Shown in pieces: positions 16,752-26,438 of a stretch of DNA of 40,665 bases. Below the pieces are notes generated by a model. It was not told the DNA's origin and ran no database searches. It saw only the letters and a program-made list of their open reading frames with translations. Source of the stretch: Colwellia sp. (lineage in GTDB: Bacteria > Pseudomonadota > Gammaproteobacteria > Enterobacterales > Alteromonadaceae); the NCBI GenBank assembly GCA_016765685.1, contig JAESPR010000072.1, positions 1 through 40,665 on the forward strand. Reading direction: 5' to 3'. How positions within the stretch are numbered: the stretch's first letter is position 1; each line of letters starts with the position of its first letter. A program made the translations under genes and the position numbers.

Positions 16752-18899
16752 ATGACTTTATCAACGAACAAACTTATTTTATCTCTATGCGCCACATTGC
16801 TCGTCGCAGCTTGTAGCCATAATGGTGAATCGGCAAAAAAAATAGATACACCTACTGCACCAGTAGCCAAAAAAATTCCTTATAAAATGACAGTTCATCA
16901 AGATACTCGTATTGATAACTATTATTGGATGCGAGACGATACCCGCACAAACGTGGAAATATTAGCACACCTTGAAGCTGAAAATAATTACACTAAAGCT
17001 AGGCTAGTTCGTACCGAAGGCTTGCAAGCGGAACTCTTTAAAGAAATTAAAGGCCGTATTGAAAAAGACGATAATTCAGTGCCAATTAAGCAAGGCAACT
17101 TTTTTTATTCTTATCAAATGCATGGTGATAGCGAACATCCTATTTATATTCGCGCCACAGACTTTAATGGCAGTAATAGCCAAGTGCTATTAGATATAAA
17201 TGAGTTGGCTAAAAAACACGATTATTATCAAATTCATGGTTTAAAAGTTAGCCCCAACGAAAAACTATTAGCCTACGGTGAAGATACCATTAGCCGCCGT
17301 ATTTATGATATTCGCTTTAAGGATCTTAAAACAGGTGAATTACTCAGTGATACGCTTGCCGGTACTAGTGGCAGAATTGAATGGGGCAATGATAATAAAA
17401 CTGTTTATTACATTAAAAAAGATCCCCAAACATTATTAGGTTATCAAATTTATCGTCATGTTTTAGGCACGAAACAAATTGATGACCAGCTTGTTTATGA
17501 AGAAACAGATAAAACTTATTACATTTCTATGTCAAAAGAAAAAGATGGCAGTAATATCTATATTTGGCACTCAAGCACCGAAGCAAAAGACGTATCATTA
17601 ATTGACGCTAACAATAACAAGTCAGCTGCAACGGCTTTTATTCCCAGAGAAAAGAATATTGAATATGCTATAGCTAAACTTAATGATTGGTACTACATAA
17701 AAACTAACTGGCAAGCCACTAACTTTCGTTTAATGAAGGTTCATGCCAGTAAGTTAGGTAATAAAAAGCATTGGCAAAACGTGATTGCCGCTAATGATAA
17801 TATTAAGTTAGATGATTTTGAATTATTTAATGATCACCTCGTTTACCAGCAACGAGAAAATGGCCTAACCACAGTCACTGTGCAACAGTTATCTACCGGC
17901 AAAAAACAGCAGCTCAGCTTTAATGATAGTGCTTTTAAATTATACTTTTATGGTAACAACGAATTAGACAATACTGCTTTACGACTTTATTACTCAAGCT
18001 TTACTACGCCAAGCACAAACTATGATATTGATCTAAATACCTTGGCAAAAACACAGCTAAAACAAACTAAAATATTAGGTGGTTTTGATAGCAACAACTA
18101 CGCTTCAGAGCGTATTGCTATTACGGCTAGAGATGGCAAAAAAATACCAGTATCTTTAGTGTACCGTAAAGATAAATTCAAAAAAGATGGCACTAACCCG
18201 CTTTATCAATACGGTTATGGCTCGTATGGAAATACTATCGACCCCAGTTTTTCTAACAGTCGTTTAAGTTTGCTTGATCGCGGTTTTGTTTACGCCGTTG
18301 CTCATGTTCGTGGCTCACAAATGCTGGGACGGCCATGGTATGAAAACGGTAAAAAACTCGACAAAATGAATACCTTTACCGACTTCATTGATGTAACTCA
18401 CGCTTTGTTAGCGCAAGGTTACGGTGACAAAAACAATGTCTTTGCCGCTGGCGGCAGTGCCGGTGGCTTACTAATTGGCGCGGTGATCAATATGGCACCT
18501 GAGTTATATAATAGTGTTGCCGCTGCGGTTCCTTTTGTTGATGTGGTAACTACCATGCTTGATGAAAGCATCCCCTTAACCACTAATGAATTTGATGAAT
18601 GGGGTAATCCGAAAGAAAAAGTTTTTTATGATTACATGTTAGCTTATTCGCCTTATGATCAAGTTATAGCACAAGATTATCCAAATATTTTAGTGACTAC
18701 CGGTTTGCATGACTCACAGGTACAGTATTTTGAACCTATGAAGTGGGTTGCTAAACTCCGTGAATTTAAAACCGATGACAATGTTTTACTGTTTAAAACC
18801 GATATGGAATCAGGTCACGGTGGTGCCTCGGGACGTTTTAAGCGTATTAATAAAACGTCGCTGCAATATGCCTTTTTTATTGATTTAATAGTGAAGTAA
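16752..18899 (+). CDS. ptrB: Lipoprotein oligopeptidase B (S9A prolyl oligopeptidase family)
   Basis: A serine peptidase that cuts short peptides, in this family typically after basic residues. Its 715 residues comprise a lipoprotein signal with lipobox LVAAC (lipidated Cys21), an N-terminal seven-bladed propeller (about 70-430) that limits substrate size, and a C-terminal alpha/beta-hydrolase domain. The catalytic triad is visible as S569 (GGSAGG), D654 (GLHDSQV) and H689 (ESGHGG). YGYGSYG and VRGSQMLGRPWYENG are conserved in oligopeptidase B. Classical OpdB is cytoplasmic; the lipobox here indicates a membrane-anchored, probably periplasmic version. The gene stands alone, on the opposite strand from fldB. 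Confidence 0.9.
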   Translation: MTLSTNKLILSLCATLLVAACSHNGESAKKIDTPTAPVAKKIPYKMTVHQDTRIDNYYWMRDDTRTNVEILAHLEAENNYTKARLVRTEGLQAELFKEIKGRIEKDDNSVPIKQGNFFYSYQMHGDSEHPIYIRATDFNGSNSQVLLDINELAKKHDYYQIHGLKVSPNEKLLAYGEDTISRRIYDIRFKDLKTGELLSDTLAGTSGRIEWGNDNKTVYYIKKDPQTLLGYQIYRHVLGTKQIDDQLVYEETDKTYYISMSKEKDGSNIYIWHSSTEAKDVSLIDANNNKSAATAFIPREKNIEYAIAKLNDWYYIKTNWQATNFRLMKVHASKLGNKKHWQNVIAANDNIKLDDFELFNDHLVYQQRENGLTTVTVQQLSTGKKQQLSFNDSAFKLYFYGNNELDNTALRLYYSSFTTPSTNYDIDLNTLAKTQLKQTKILGGFDSNNYASERIAITARDGKKIPVSLVYRKDKFKKDGTNPLYQYGYGSYGNTIDPSFSNSRLSLLDRGFVYAVAHVRGSQMLGRPWYENGKKLDKMNTFTDFIDVTHALLAQGYGDKNNVFAAGGSAGGLLIGAVINMAPELYNSVAAAVPFVDVVTTMLDESIPLTTNEFDEWGNPKEKVFYDYMLAYSPYDQVIAQDYPNILVTTGLHDSQVQYFEPMKWVAKLREFKTDDNVLLFKTDMESGHGGASGRFKRINKTSLQYAFFIDLIVK

Positions 18900-19005
18900 A
18901 ACTATTTTTTGTTGCAAATTTTCTATAACAACTGTAATTTCATGGCAACAAAACGGTCTGTATAATGTATCTGACTATTGATTGAAGTAATTTAGGAAAA
19001 TAACT

Positions 19006-19809
19006 ATGTTTAAAAAGGTGTTAATTGTTGGTGGTTTAGTGGTAGCTGCTACGGGTGTGTTTTTTTCAATAAATGAATTGGCGGTAGCAAATAATTCATT
19101 AGTGCCAGCGAGTATTGCTAAACCTATTGAGTTAGATTTTACGCAATTAAATACCGAGTTACTTAAAGCCAAAATTAAAGTAAAACTGGGTTTAACGGTA
19201 GAAAAAATAGAAAAAACACCAGTGCCGGGTATTGCTTTGCTGGTTACTAACCAAGGTTTGTTTTATTCGAGTTACAATGGTGATTATTTTATTCAAGGTA
19301 AAGTGTACAGTTTAGTTGCTGAAGTGACTGATTTAGCTGAAGTAAGCTTAGCTAAAATGCGTCTTGAAGGTATCGAAAAATTTAAAGACGATATGATTGT
19401 GTTTAAAGCCAAAGATGAAAAATATGTAGTCAGTGTTTTTACCGATATTACCTGTGGATATTGTCGTAAAATGCATAAGCAAATGGCTGATTACAATGAC
19501 CTAGGCATTACTTTTCAATATTTAGCCTATCCACGTTCAGGTGTTAAAGATAGACTTGGCGATTATACGCAAGGTTTTAAAGATTTACGTTCAGTATGGT
19601 GTGCTGAAGATCCTCAAGCGGCGATGACCAATGCGAAAAACAGCCGTAATGTTGCTTATCGAGTTTGTGACAAACCCATTGAAGGTCAGTTAAACTTTGG
19701 CCGTCAAATAGGCGTTAATGGTACTCCTGCAATCGTTTTAGCCAATGGTATGATGGTGCCAGGTTATCAACCACCCGAAAAATTAGTGCAAACATTGAAA
19801 AACTTATAA
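19006..19809 (+). CDS. dsbC: Periplasmic thiol:disulfide isomerase DsbC
   Basis: A periplasmic protein that repairs wrongly formed disulfide bonds and is kept reduced by DsbD. It has 267 residues: a signal peptide (about 1-28), an N-terminal dimerisation domain (about 40-110), then a thioredoxin-fold domain with active site C150-G-Y-C153 (TDITCGYCRKMH), the cis-proline loop GTPAIV, and the structural cysteine pair C199/C221. GVNGTPAIVLANG is typical. It is the first gene of the conserved order dsbC-recJ-prfB-lysS, but here a repeat element separates it from recJ. The start ATG fits the signal peptide, with AGGAAA a few bases upstream. Confidence 0.95.
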   Translation: MFKKVLIVGGLVVAATGVFFSINELAVANNSLVPASIAKPIELDFTQLNTELLKAKIKVKLGLTVEKIEKTPVPGIALLVTNQGLFYSSYNGDYFIQGKVYSLVAEVTDLAEVSLAKMRLEGIEKFKDDMIVFKAKDEKYVVSVFTDITCGYCRKMHKQMADYNDLGITFQYLAYPRSGVKDRLGDYTQGFKDLRSVWCAEDPQAAMTNAKNSRNVAYRVCDKPIEGQLNFGRQIGVNGTPAIVLANGMMVPGYQPPEKLVQTLKNL

Positions 19810-19817
19810 GGTGGCTG

Positions 19818-20132
19818 TATACCCGTGTTACCTCAAAATGAAGGATTCAGCTGGAATTAGAAACGTCTTTAGGCAAGGCATTGATTGAAGATAATGGTTG
19901 TTCAGGAGAATGTGCTCCTGCATTCTCTAAGAAGCTACATCCATGTAGCGTCCTTGTCGAAATCAATAACGCCGCATAAAACGTTTCTAAACCAGCCCTA
20001 CGGGAATGACTGAGCAAATCATGCTCGTCGTTGCATCTGTTTTTAAGGGAATAACCATTAATAAAAAGATGCGCCTTGATCATGAATCGCTCAGACATCC
20101 TGAAACTCGCATTTTGAAGTATCACGGGTATA
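19818..20132. mobile_element. MITE-like element with terminal inverted repeats
   Basis: A 315-bp segment fills the dsbC-recJ gap. Its ends are inverted copies: TATACCCGTGTTACCTCAAA on the left, and TATACCCGTGATACTTCAAA when the right end is read on the other strand. The first 23 positions have only two mismatches. Inside are further inverted pairs: TTAGAAACGT (19857-19866) with ACGTTTCTAA (19981-19990), CAGGAG/CTCCTG (19903-19920) and GCTACATCCATGTAGC (19933-19948). TA lies at both outer edges, as expected for a TA target duplication of Tc1/mariner or IS630-type elements. No transposase is encoded; a 92-codon open frame on the minus strand (19847-20125) does not resemble a known protein. Confidence 0.72.
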
Positions 20133-20163
20133 AGTTGTCACGAGCAACACGAGATACAACAAA

Positions 20164-21960
20164 ATGACTAGAAGAATAATTCGCCGCAAACACGTTGCTG
20201 ATGAACACTTACCTGATAATTTAGCCCCTATTATCAAGCAAATTTACGCTGCTCGAGGCGTTCAATCAGCGCAGCAACTTGAATTAAAAGTAGCGAACTT
20301 GCAGGGAGTAGGTGCCAATGAGCAAAACGGCTCATTGAAAGGTTTACCAAAAGCCTGCGAATTATTGCATGCAGCCCTAATCAACAACACTAATATCATT
20401 ATTATTGGTGATTTTGATGCAGATGGCGCTACCAGTACTGCGTTAATGATGGTGGCGCTGAATTTAATGGGCAGCACTAATCACTCGTTTATAGTGCCGA
20501 ACCGTTTTGAATATGGTTATGGCCTCACCCCTGAAATAGTGGATATTGCCGCGAGTCAAGGCGGGCAGCTGTTAGTAACGGTTGATAATGGTATTAGCTG
20601 TGTTGCCGGCGTTAATCGTGCTAAAGAACTTGGTTTGCAAGTTCTGGTCACTGATCATCATTTGCCCGGTCATGAATTACCAAATGCCGATGTTATTGTT
20701 AATCCAAACCAAGCGGGTTGTCCCTTTCCCAGTAAATCACTGGCGGGTGTTGGCGTTGCCTTTTATGTGATGTTAGCGCTGCGTAGCCATCTTCGAGAAC
20801 AAAAATATTTTATCACACAAAATATTGCTGAGCCTAATATAGCGCAACTACTCGATTTGGTTGCTTTAGGTACGGTAGCCGATGTAGTCGCTCTGGACGG
20901 TAATAATCGAATTTTGGTTGAACAAGGTTTAAAACGTATTCGCGCTGGACAAACCCGTCCGGGCATTCAAGCCTTAATAGAAGTGGCCAATAAAAACCAG
21001 CAACGTTTAGTGGCTTCAGACTTTGGTTTTGCCTTAGGACCTAGAATTAATGCTGCGGGACGCTTAGATGATATGTCTTATGGCATTAATTGTTTATTGG
21101 CGCCTGATTTAGCTAGTGCAAGAGTGATGGCGCGTGATTTAGATGAGTTAAATAAAACCCGCCGAGAGATAGAGCAGGGCATGCAAATTGAAGCAGAAGC
21201 GGTGCTTAAATCGCTAAAATTTAATGAAAAACATTTTGATGACCACAACTTACCCAATGCTATTGCCCTCTTTAACCCCGATTGGCACCAAGGGGTAATC
21301 GGCATTGTTGCCGGTCGCTTAAAAGAAAAGTTTCATCGCCCTTGTATTGTCTTTGCTAAAGGCAGTGATAAGGCGGATGATAACGACGAACGACAAGAAA
21401 TTAAAGGCTCAGCTCGGTCAATTCCGGGTTTACATATTCGTGATTTGTTAGAGCATATTAGCAGCCAGTACCCTGATTTAATTTTAAAGTTTGGCGGTCA
21501 TGCGATGGCGGCAGGCTTGTCCATCAAACAGCAAGATTTTGTCAAATTTCAAACTGTTTTTAACGAACTAGCGGGTAAATGGTTAAAAGAAGAAGACTTA
21601 CAAAGCATCATTTTATCTGATGGTGAATTAGCACTTGAACAGTTAACACTTAGCTTTGCTGAGCAGCTGCGCGATGCAGGTCCATGGGGGCAAAACTTTC
21701 CTGAGCCGTTGTTTGATGATAGCTTTACTTTAATACAGCAGCGTATTGTTGGCGAAAAACACCTTAAATTGGTAGTAGAAAAACAAGGCGTATTGGGTAA
21801 AAAAGTGTTCGATGGTATTGCTTTTAATATTGATATTAAATCTTGGCCTAATGCTCAAGCAAAACAAGTGCATTTAGCTTACCGATTAGATGTAAATGAA
21901 TTTCGCGGTAAACGCACCGTGCAATTAATGGTAGAAAATATCGTTGTTGTTGAGCAATAA
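20164..21960 (+). CDS. recJ: Single-stranded-DNA-specific exonuclease RecJ
   Basis: A 5'-3' single-strand DNA exonuclease used in recombinational and mismatch repair. Its 598 residues carry the DHH-phosphoesterase motifs in order: IIIGDFDADGATST (metal ligands, about 80-93), VTVDNGIS, VTDHHLPGHELP (DHH), LVALGTVADVV, and the DHHA1 domain with FGGHAMAAGLSI. The length is close to the 577 of E. coli RecJ. The start ATG follows the repeat-containing spacer and has only a weak GAGA ribosome site. prfB follows 119 nt later on the same strand. Confidence 0.95.
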   Translation: MTRRIIRRKHVADEHLPDNLAPIIKQIYAARGVQSAQQLELKVANLQGVGANEQNGSLKGLPKACELLHAALINNTNIIIIGDFDADGATSTALMMVALNLMGSTNHSFIVPNRFEYGYGLTPEIVDIAASQGGQLLVTVDNGISCVAGVNRAKELGLQVLVTDHHLPGHELPNADVIVNPNQAGCPFPSKSLAGVGVAFYVMLALRSHLREQKYFITQNIAEPNIAQLLDLVALGTVADVVALDGNNRILVEQGLKRIRAGQTRPGIQALIEVANKNQQRLVASDFGFALGPRINAAGRLDDMSYGINCLLAPDLASARVMARDLDELNKTRREIEQGMQIEAEAVLKSLKFNEKHFDDHNLPNAIALFNPDWHQGVIGIVAGRLKEKFHRPCIVFAKGSDKADDNDERQEIKGSARSIPGLHIRDLLEHISSQYPDLILKFGGHAMAAGLSIKQQDFVKFQTVFNELAGKWLKEEDLQSIILSDGELALEQLTLSFAEQLRDAGPWGQNFPEPLFDDSFTLIQQRIVGEKHLKLVVEKQGVLGKKVFDGIAFNIDIKSWPNAQAKQVHLAYRLDVNEFRGKRTVQLMVENIVVVEQ

Positions 21961-22079
21961 TAAGAACATAAGAGACAAAACCGCCACTTCTTAGGCGTTT
22001 CCTTATTCCCCCTTTTACGGTATAATGCGCGACTATTTTTTACGGCTTAAATCACTTATAGAACGATGTTTAAAAACTT

Positions 22080-23178
22080 ATGTTTGAAATAAATCCAATA
22101 ATAAATAAATTAAAAGAAATCCGCGAACGCGCCAACTTGCTTCGGGGGTACCTTTGACTACGACGTTAAAGCAGAGCGTTTAGTTGAAGTTTCACGAGAA
22201 TTAGAGTTACCCGATGTTTGGAATGAGCCAGAGCGGGCGCAAGCATTAGGTAAAGAGCGCAGCGCACTAGAAGAAGTGGTTAATACCATAGTTGAGTTAG
22301 AAACAGGTTGTGATGATATTGAAGGCTTAGTTGAGTTAGCGGTTGAAGAAGAAGACCAAGAAACCTTTGATGAAGCTCAAAGCGAGGCAAAAGCCTTAGA
22401 TGCAGTATTAGAAAGGCTTGAGTTCCGCCGGATGTTTAGTGGTGAGCAAGATGCCAACAACTGTTATTTAGATATTCAATCAGGCTCTGGCGGCACTGAA
22501 GCACAAGATTGGGCTGAAATGCTAATGCGCATGTATTTGCGTTGGGGTGATGCCAAAGGTTTTAAAACCGAAGCAATTGAAGTCACCGACGGTGATGTTG
22601 CCGGTATTAAAGGCTGCACTATTAAATATACTGGAGACTACGCATACGGTTGGTTACGCACAGAGACTGGCGTGCATCGATTGGTGCGAAAATCACCGTT
22701 TGACTCCAGTGGTCGTCGTCACACTTCATTTGCTTCAGCGTTTATTTACCCTGAAATTGATGACAATATTGAGATTGATATTAATCCCGCCGATTTACGT
22801 GTCGATACTTATCGAGCTTCGGGAGCGGGTGGTCAACATGTCAATAAAACCGACTCGGCTATTCGCATCACTCATATTCCAACCGGCGCAGTCGTACAAT
22901 GTCAAAGCGATCGTTCGCAACACAAAAACCGCGCAGCGGCAATGAAACTATTGAAAGCTAAATTGTTTGAGCTAGAAATGCAAAAGCAAAATGAAGATAA
23001 ACAAGTACTAGAAGACGGTAAGTCTGATATCGGTTGGGGCAGTCAAATTCGCTCTTACGTGCTAGATGATAGCCGTATTAAAGATTTAAGAACCGGCGTT
23101 GAAAATAGAAACACGCAAGCGGTGTTAGACGGTGATTTAGACAAATTTATAGAAGCCAGTTTGAAATCTGGCTTGTAA
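22080..23178 (+). CDS. prfB: Peptide chain release factor 2, with programmed +1 frameshift
   Basis: RF2 ends translation at UGA and UAA. The reading frame is in two parts. ATG 22080 gives 25 codons ([20 protein letters not shown], then LRGYL) to an in-frame TGA at 22155-22157. A +1 slip at CTT continues with GAC at 22156 to the stop at 23178. The joined product is 365 residues, the same as E. coli RF2. Codon-recognition motif SPF lies in [15 protein letters not shown] and the catalytic GGQ in [16 protein letters not shown]. The residue before SGAGGQ is Ala, the efficient form found in most bacteria; E. coli K-12 has Thr there. The frameshift gives autoregulation: low RF2 favours the slip. lysS follows 100 nt downstream, as in E. 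coli. Confidence 0.97.
22144..22158 (+). promoter_or_regulatory. RF2 programmed frameshift site
   Basis: GGGGGTACCTTTGAC comprises a Shine-Dalgarno-like GGGGG (22144-22148) a few bases before the slippery CTT and the UGA stop followed by C. It matches the classical prfB element (GGGGGTATCTTTGAC) with one base change. The ribosome shifts +1 when RF2 is scarce. Confidence 0.96.
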
Positions 23179-23278
23179 TTGATAATAGTGTTGTCGAGGC
23201 AAGCATCAACCTACCAGTAAAATGTAGGTCGTCACGAGCGGAGCGAAGCACGACAAAAAATTAAATAGAGAGTAAAAA

Positions 23279-24865
23279 ATGACTGACAAAGCAAAAAATA
23301 GCCAAAACCAAGCAAATAATCAAGCTCCAGCCCAAGATGAAAATAAACTCATTGCCGAGCGCCGTATAAAATTAGCCAAAATTCGTGAGAATTGCCCTGC
23401 TAATGGTTTTCCCAATGATTTTAACCGCGAACATTTAGCGGCAGATATTCAAGCAGAGCATGGTGAAAAAACCAAAGAAGAGCTAGAAGCATTACAAGTG
23501 ACTTACGCTATTGCTGGTCGTGTTATGGCAAAACGTGGTCCTTTTTTGGTTTTACAAGATGTGTCGGGCCGTATTCAAGCTTATGCTGAAAAAACCGTAC
23601 AAAAAGAAATTAGAGCTAAATCAGGTAGCTTAGATGTTGGTGATATTGTTGGTGTGAGAGGCATTTTACATAAATCAGGTAAGGGTGATCTTTATGTCAA
23701 TATGGATCACTACCAGCTATTAACTAAGTCGTTACGCCCATTACCAGAAAAATTTCATGGTTTGTCAGATCAAGAAATGAAATATCGTCAACGTTATGTT
23801 GATTTGATCATCAATGAAGATACCCGCAATACTTTTAAAATGCGTTCAAAAATTGTTGACGGTATCCGTAAGTTCCTTGTCGCGCGTGATTTTATGGAAG
23901 TTGAAACGCCGATGTTACAGATTATTCCTGGTGGCGCTACGGCTAAGCCATTTCAAACTTATCATAATGCCCTTGATATCGACATGTACTTACGCATTGC
24001 GCCAGAGCTTTATTTAAAGCGTTTAGTGGTGGGTGGTTTTGAGCGGGTATTTGAAATTAACCGTAACTTTCGTAACGAAGGTTTATCAACCCGTCATAAT
24101 CCAGAATTCACCATGATTGAATTCTACCAAGCGTACGCTGATTATAATGATTTGATGAACTTAACTGAAGAAATGTTACGTACCATTGCTCAAGATGTAT
24201 TGGGCACTACTATGGTTCGTAATACTGTTAAAAATAATGATGGTGAAGTAGTAGAAGAAAAATTCTATGACTTTGGACAGTCTTTCACGCGTTTATCTAT
24301 GGTTGATGCCATTGTTAAATACAGCGAGGAAAGACATCAAATAAATGAAGCGGCACTGCGCGACCCTGAAAACAACTTTGACGCGATAAAAGCCATGGCA
24401 AAAACTGTGGGTGTTAAAGAAGGCGACGCGGCTAAAGTGTGGGGGCCGGGCAAATATATTTGTGAAATTTTTGAAGAAGTGGCTGAGCATTTATTAGACC
24501 AACCCACCTTTATCACCGAATACCCGTGGGAAGTTTCACCACTGGCACGTCGTAATGACAACAACCCATTTATTACTGATCGCTTCGAGTTCTTTGTTGG
24601 TGGTCGTGAATTAGCCAATGGTTTCTCTGAGTTAAATGATGCAGAAGATCAAGCGGCACGTTTTAGAAAGCAAGTAGAAGAAAAAGATGCCGGTGATGAT
24701 GAAGCCATGCATTTTGATGATGATTACATTCGCGCCCTGGAATATGGTTTACCACCTACAGCAGGTGAGGGTATCGGTATTGATCGCTTAGTGATGTTAT
24801 TTAGCGACTCTCCTACTATTAAAGATGTTATTTTATTCCCTCATATGCGACCCGAAGCCGAATAA
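23279..24865 (+). CDS. lysS: Lysyl-tRNA synthetase, class II
   Basis: Charges tRNA-Lys with lysine in the cytoplasm. It has 528 residues, somewhat longer than E. coli LysS (505) because of a Gln/Asn-rich N-terminal extension (about 1-22). An OB-fold anticodon-binding domain (about 80-165) precedes the class II catalytic core: motif 1 near [15 protein letters not shown], motif 2 in [19 protein letters not shown], and motif 3 in [19 protein letters not shown]. The start ATG has AGAGAG just upstream. It is the last gene of the dsbC-recJ-prfB-lysS group and is followed by a terminator. Confidence 0.96.
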   Translation: MTDKAKNSQNQANNQAPAQDENKLIAERRIKLAKIRENCPANGFPNDFNREHLAADIQAEHGEKTKEELEALQVTYAIAGRVMAKRGPFLVLQDVSGRIQAYAEKTVQKEIRAKSGSLDVGDIVGVRGILHKSGKGDLYVNMDHYQLLTKSLRPLPEKFHGLSDQEMKYRQRYVDLIINEDTRNTFKMRSKIVDGIRKFLVARDFMEVETPMLQIIPGGATAKPFQTYHNALDIDMYLRIAPELYLKRLVVGGFERVFEINRNFRNEGLSTRHNPEFTMIEFYQAYADYNDLMNLTEEMLRTIAQDVLGTTMVRNTVKNNDGEVVEEKFYDFGQSFTRLSMVDAIVKYSEERHQINEAALRDPENNFDAIKAMAKTVGVKEGDAAKVWGPGKYICEIFEEVAEHLLDQPTFITEYPWEVSPLARRNDNNPFITDRFEFFVGGRELANGFSELNDAEDQAARFRKQVEEKDAGDDEAMHFDDDYIRALEYGLPPTAGEGIGIDRLVMLFSDSPTIKDVILFPHMRPEAE

Positions 24866-24902
24866 ACTATAAGCGAGCTTTTAGCCAGACAAAATTAAGT
24901 GT

Positions 24903-24938
24903 AAAGCCCAAGTTGAGAGAAATTTGGGCTTTTTTTAT
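24903..24938 (+). terminator. Rho-independent terminator after lysS
   Basis: AAAGCCCAA and TTGGGCTTT form a stem followed by a T run. It lies about 40 nt beyond the lysS stop. The rest of the 24939-25196 spacer shows no gene; it probably holds the SRP RNA promoter, which I cannot place with certainty. Confidence 0.88.
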
Positions 24939-25196
24939 TCTACCGTGTAACTTCTCAAACATTAATTCTCAAGCATTTAAAAAGATCACTTAGTTAGTCT
25001 GGTTGGTATTATCTGGGCAGATTTCAGTAAGGCGTAGCAATTACCGGTGATGTTTGCATAAAAAACACCCAAGCAGCACTAGGTAACTGAAAAAATAGTT
25101 AACTAGTGCTTGCATCCATCGATTTGATTAGCGATAATTCGCGCCGCCTAGCAGTAAGCTATTCTTAATAGTTGAGTTGGGTTCAGTTCATATTAT

Positions 25197-25310
25197 GGTG
25201 ACCCTTTTGGTTCCCTCGCAATGATACTCTGTGAACTCGGCCAGGTCCGGAAGGAAGCAACCGCAGCAGACGACTCATGTGCCGAGGTGTGGCTATTAGG
25301 GTTGCCACCC
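25197..25310 (+). ncRNA. ffs: 4.5S signal recognition particle RNA
   Basis: The RNA of the bacterial signal recognition particle, which binds Ffh and delivers membrane proteins to SecYEG. The universally conserved apical region is present: GGCCAGGTCCGGAAGGAAGC with the GGAA tetraloop, then GCAGCAGACGACTCATGTGCC on the 3' side of the hairpin. The ends GGTGACCC and GGGTTGCCACC pair. The length of about 114 nt equals E. coli 4.5S RNA. The ends are inferred from pairing. Confidence 0.94.
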
Positions 25311-25357
25311 AATCTAGATAAATCTCTTTTAATAACGTTATTTAAAATAAAAACTTA

Positions 25358-25627
25358 TCAGCTTGTTGCACGATGCATCTTCATAAATTCTACCGCTTTA
25401 CTAATGGCTTTTTGTACTTTTGATTCCATTTCAAAACGCTCTGAAGCTGGTAGGTAAAACGCCATATCAACTTCATGGCGAATATAGCGAGTTGGCAGTT
25501 GGTTTAATACCACGCAAGTTAAATCAGCGATAAAGTCTTCGTCATATTTGTCATCAAATTTAAACAAAGCAAAATGTTGCAGTACCAATTTTTCATAATA
25601 GTTATGAATGTCGTCAGATATTTTCAT
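25358..25627 (-). CDS. ComFB-family protein (late competence development family)
   Basis: 89 residues. DDIHNYYEKLVLQHF, DEDFIADLTCVVLNQLPTRY and IRHEVDMAFYL match the conserved core of the ComFB family (PF10719). ComFB is encoded with comFA/comFC in Bacillus, but the members in proteobacteria are stand-alone genes of unknown role. Recent work links some homologues to cyclic-di-nucleotide binding, which I cannot judge from this sequence. There is no signal peptide or membrane segment, so it is probably cytoplasmic. It lies 85 nt downstream of priC on the same strand and may share its transcript. Confidence 0.82.
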   Translation of the reverse strand: MKISDDIHNYYEKLVLQHFALFKFDDKYDEDFIADLTCVVLNQLPTRYIRHEVDMAFYLPASERFEMESKVQKAISKAVEFMKMHRATS

Positions 25628-25712
25628 ATAAACCTTCTTCTTATAATAAGTAGAACTACTGAGTTAAGGTTAACCTGTGATTTGCTAAAATGCTAATTTA
25701 ATTCTTTAAAAG

Positions 25713-26438
25713 CTAGCGTTTTTCAACTAATTCAATATCACGCTCAATAATTGAAATAGCCTTACGACAGCGTCCAAGGCGTTGATGCAAGGCAAGCACT
25801 TCGGCAGATATTTTTTTACTCTCATGGTTTTTAGACTTTATTCTAGCTATTTCTCTTTCAGATACCATATCCATTAAACGACGCTCAAACTCATGGTGTT
25901 CGGTGAGTTTTTGGTAAAGTTGATGGCTACTTAACATAACCACTTTAGCTAATTCATTATATTTTCTTGCTTGTTTCATTTTAGCTTTTTTAATACGTAC
26001 TTTGTTATTGGCGTCAAAACTTAGCTTAGCTGCTTGATGTATAACGGGGTTTGCATTTAAAGCATTAGAAACTGAAAAAATTTGTGCTTCTAATCGTTGC
26101 AACAATACTTTAGAAAGTTCAATTTTGTTGTTAGTGATTAGGCGAGAAAACTCATTTAACCTTCGTTCTATTTCTTCAATATAGTCAATATAACGGTCGC
26201 TTTGACTCGAAAACAGGTTGATAGAAAACAAATTATGGTTCTCTATCAGCTTATGTGTTTTAGATTGCCTATTTAAAGCATCTATTTTTTTTGCTTTTAA
26301 TGTTAAACGAGCTAATACAGCCGCTAAACGAACTATCGAATTCACCTTGATATTCCAAAACGTCATAATACATCTTAGAGGTATCTTATCGTTAATGTGA
26401 ATAAAGGTCTTTAATATTTTTTTAAGTGACAAAGTCAT
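25713..26438 (-). CDS. priC: Primosomal replication protein PriC (N'')
   Basis: PriC helps reload the replicative helicase DnaB at stalled forks, working with Rep or PriA. The C-terminal part HEFERRLMDMVSEREIARI and LHQRLGRCRKAISIIERDIE closely parallels E. coli PriC (HQDFERRLREMVAER..., ARLARCRHALEKIE). The middle LLQRLEAQIFSVSNALNA fits the helical N-terminal half. At 241 residues from the first ATG it is longer than E. coli PriC (175). Part of the excess is an N-terminal stretch, and the ATG at 26366 (residue 25, MTFWNIKVNSIVRLAA) is an alternative start closer to the family length. Neither start has a strong ribosome site. Confidence 0.85.
   Translation of the reverse strand: MTLSLKKILKTFIHINDKIPLRCIMTFWNIKVNSIVRLAAVLARLTLKAKKIDALNRQSKTHKLIENHNLFSINLFSSQSDRYIDYIEEIERRLNEFSRLITNNKIELSKVLLQRLEAQIFSVSNALNANPVIHQAAKLSFDANNKVRIKKAKMKQARKYNELAKVVMLSSHQLYQKLTEHHEFERRLMDMVSEREIARIKSKNHESKKISAEVLALHQRLGRCRKAISIIERDIELVEKR

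Noticed and set aside
18905..18953. Terminator after oligopeptidase B (TTTTGTTGC...GCAACAAAA)
   Set aside because: A 9-bp inverted repeat is present, but the loop is long (28 nt) and no T run follows, so I do not call it a terminator.
19847..20125. A 92-residue minus-strand protein between dsbC and recJ
   Set aside because: The frame lies inside the inverted-repeat element, has no recognisable domain, and begins in the terminal repeat.
25221..25457. A 78-codon frame over the SRP RNA
   Set aside because: The sequence is fully explained by 4.5S RNA and then by the opposite-strand ComFB gene.
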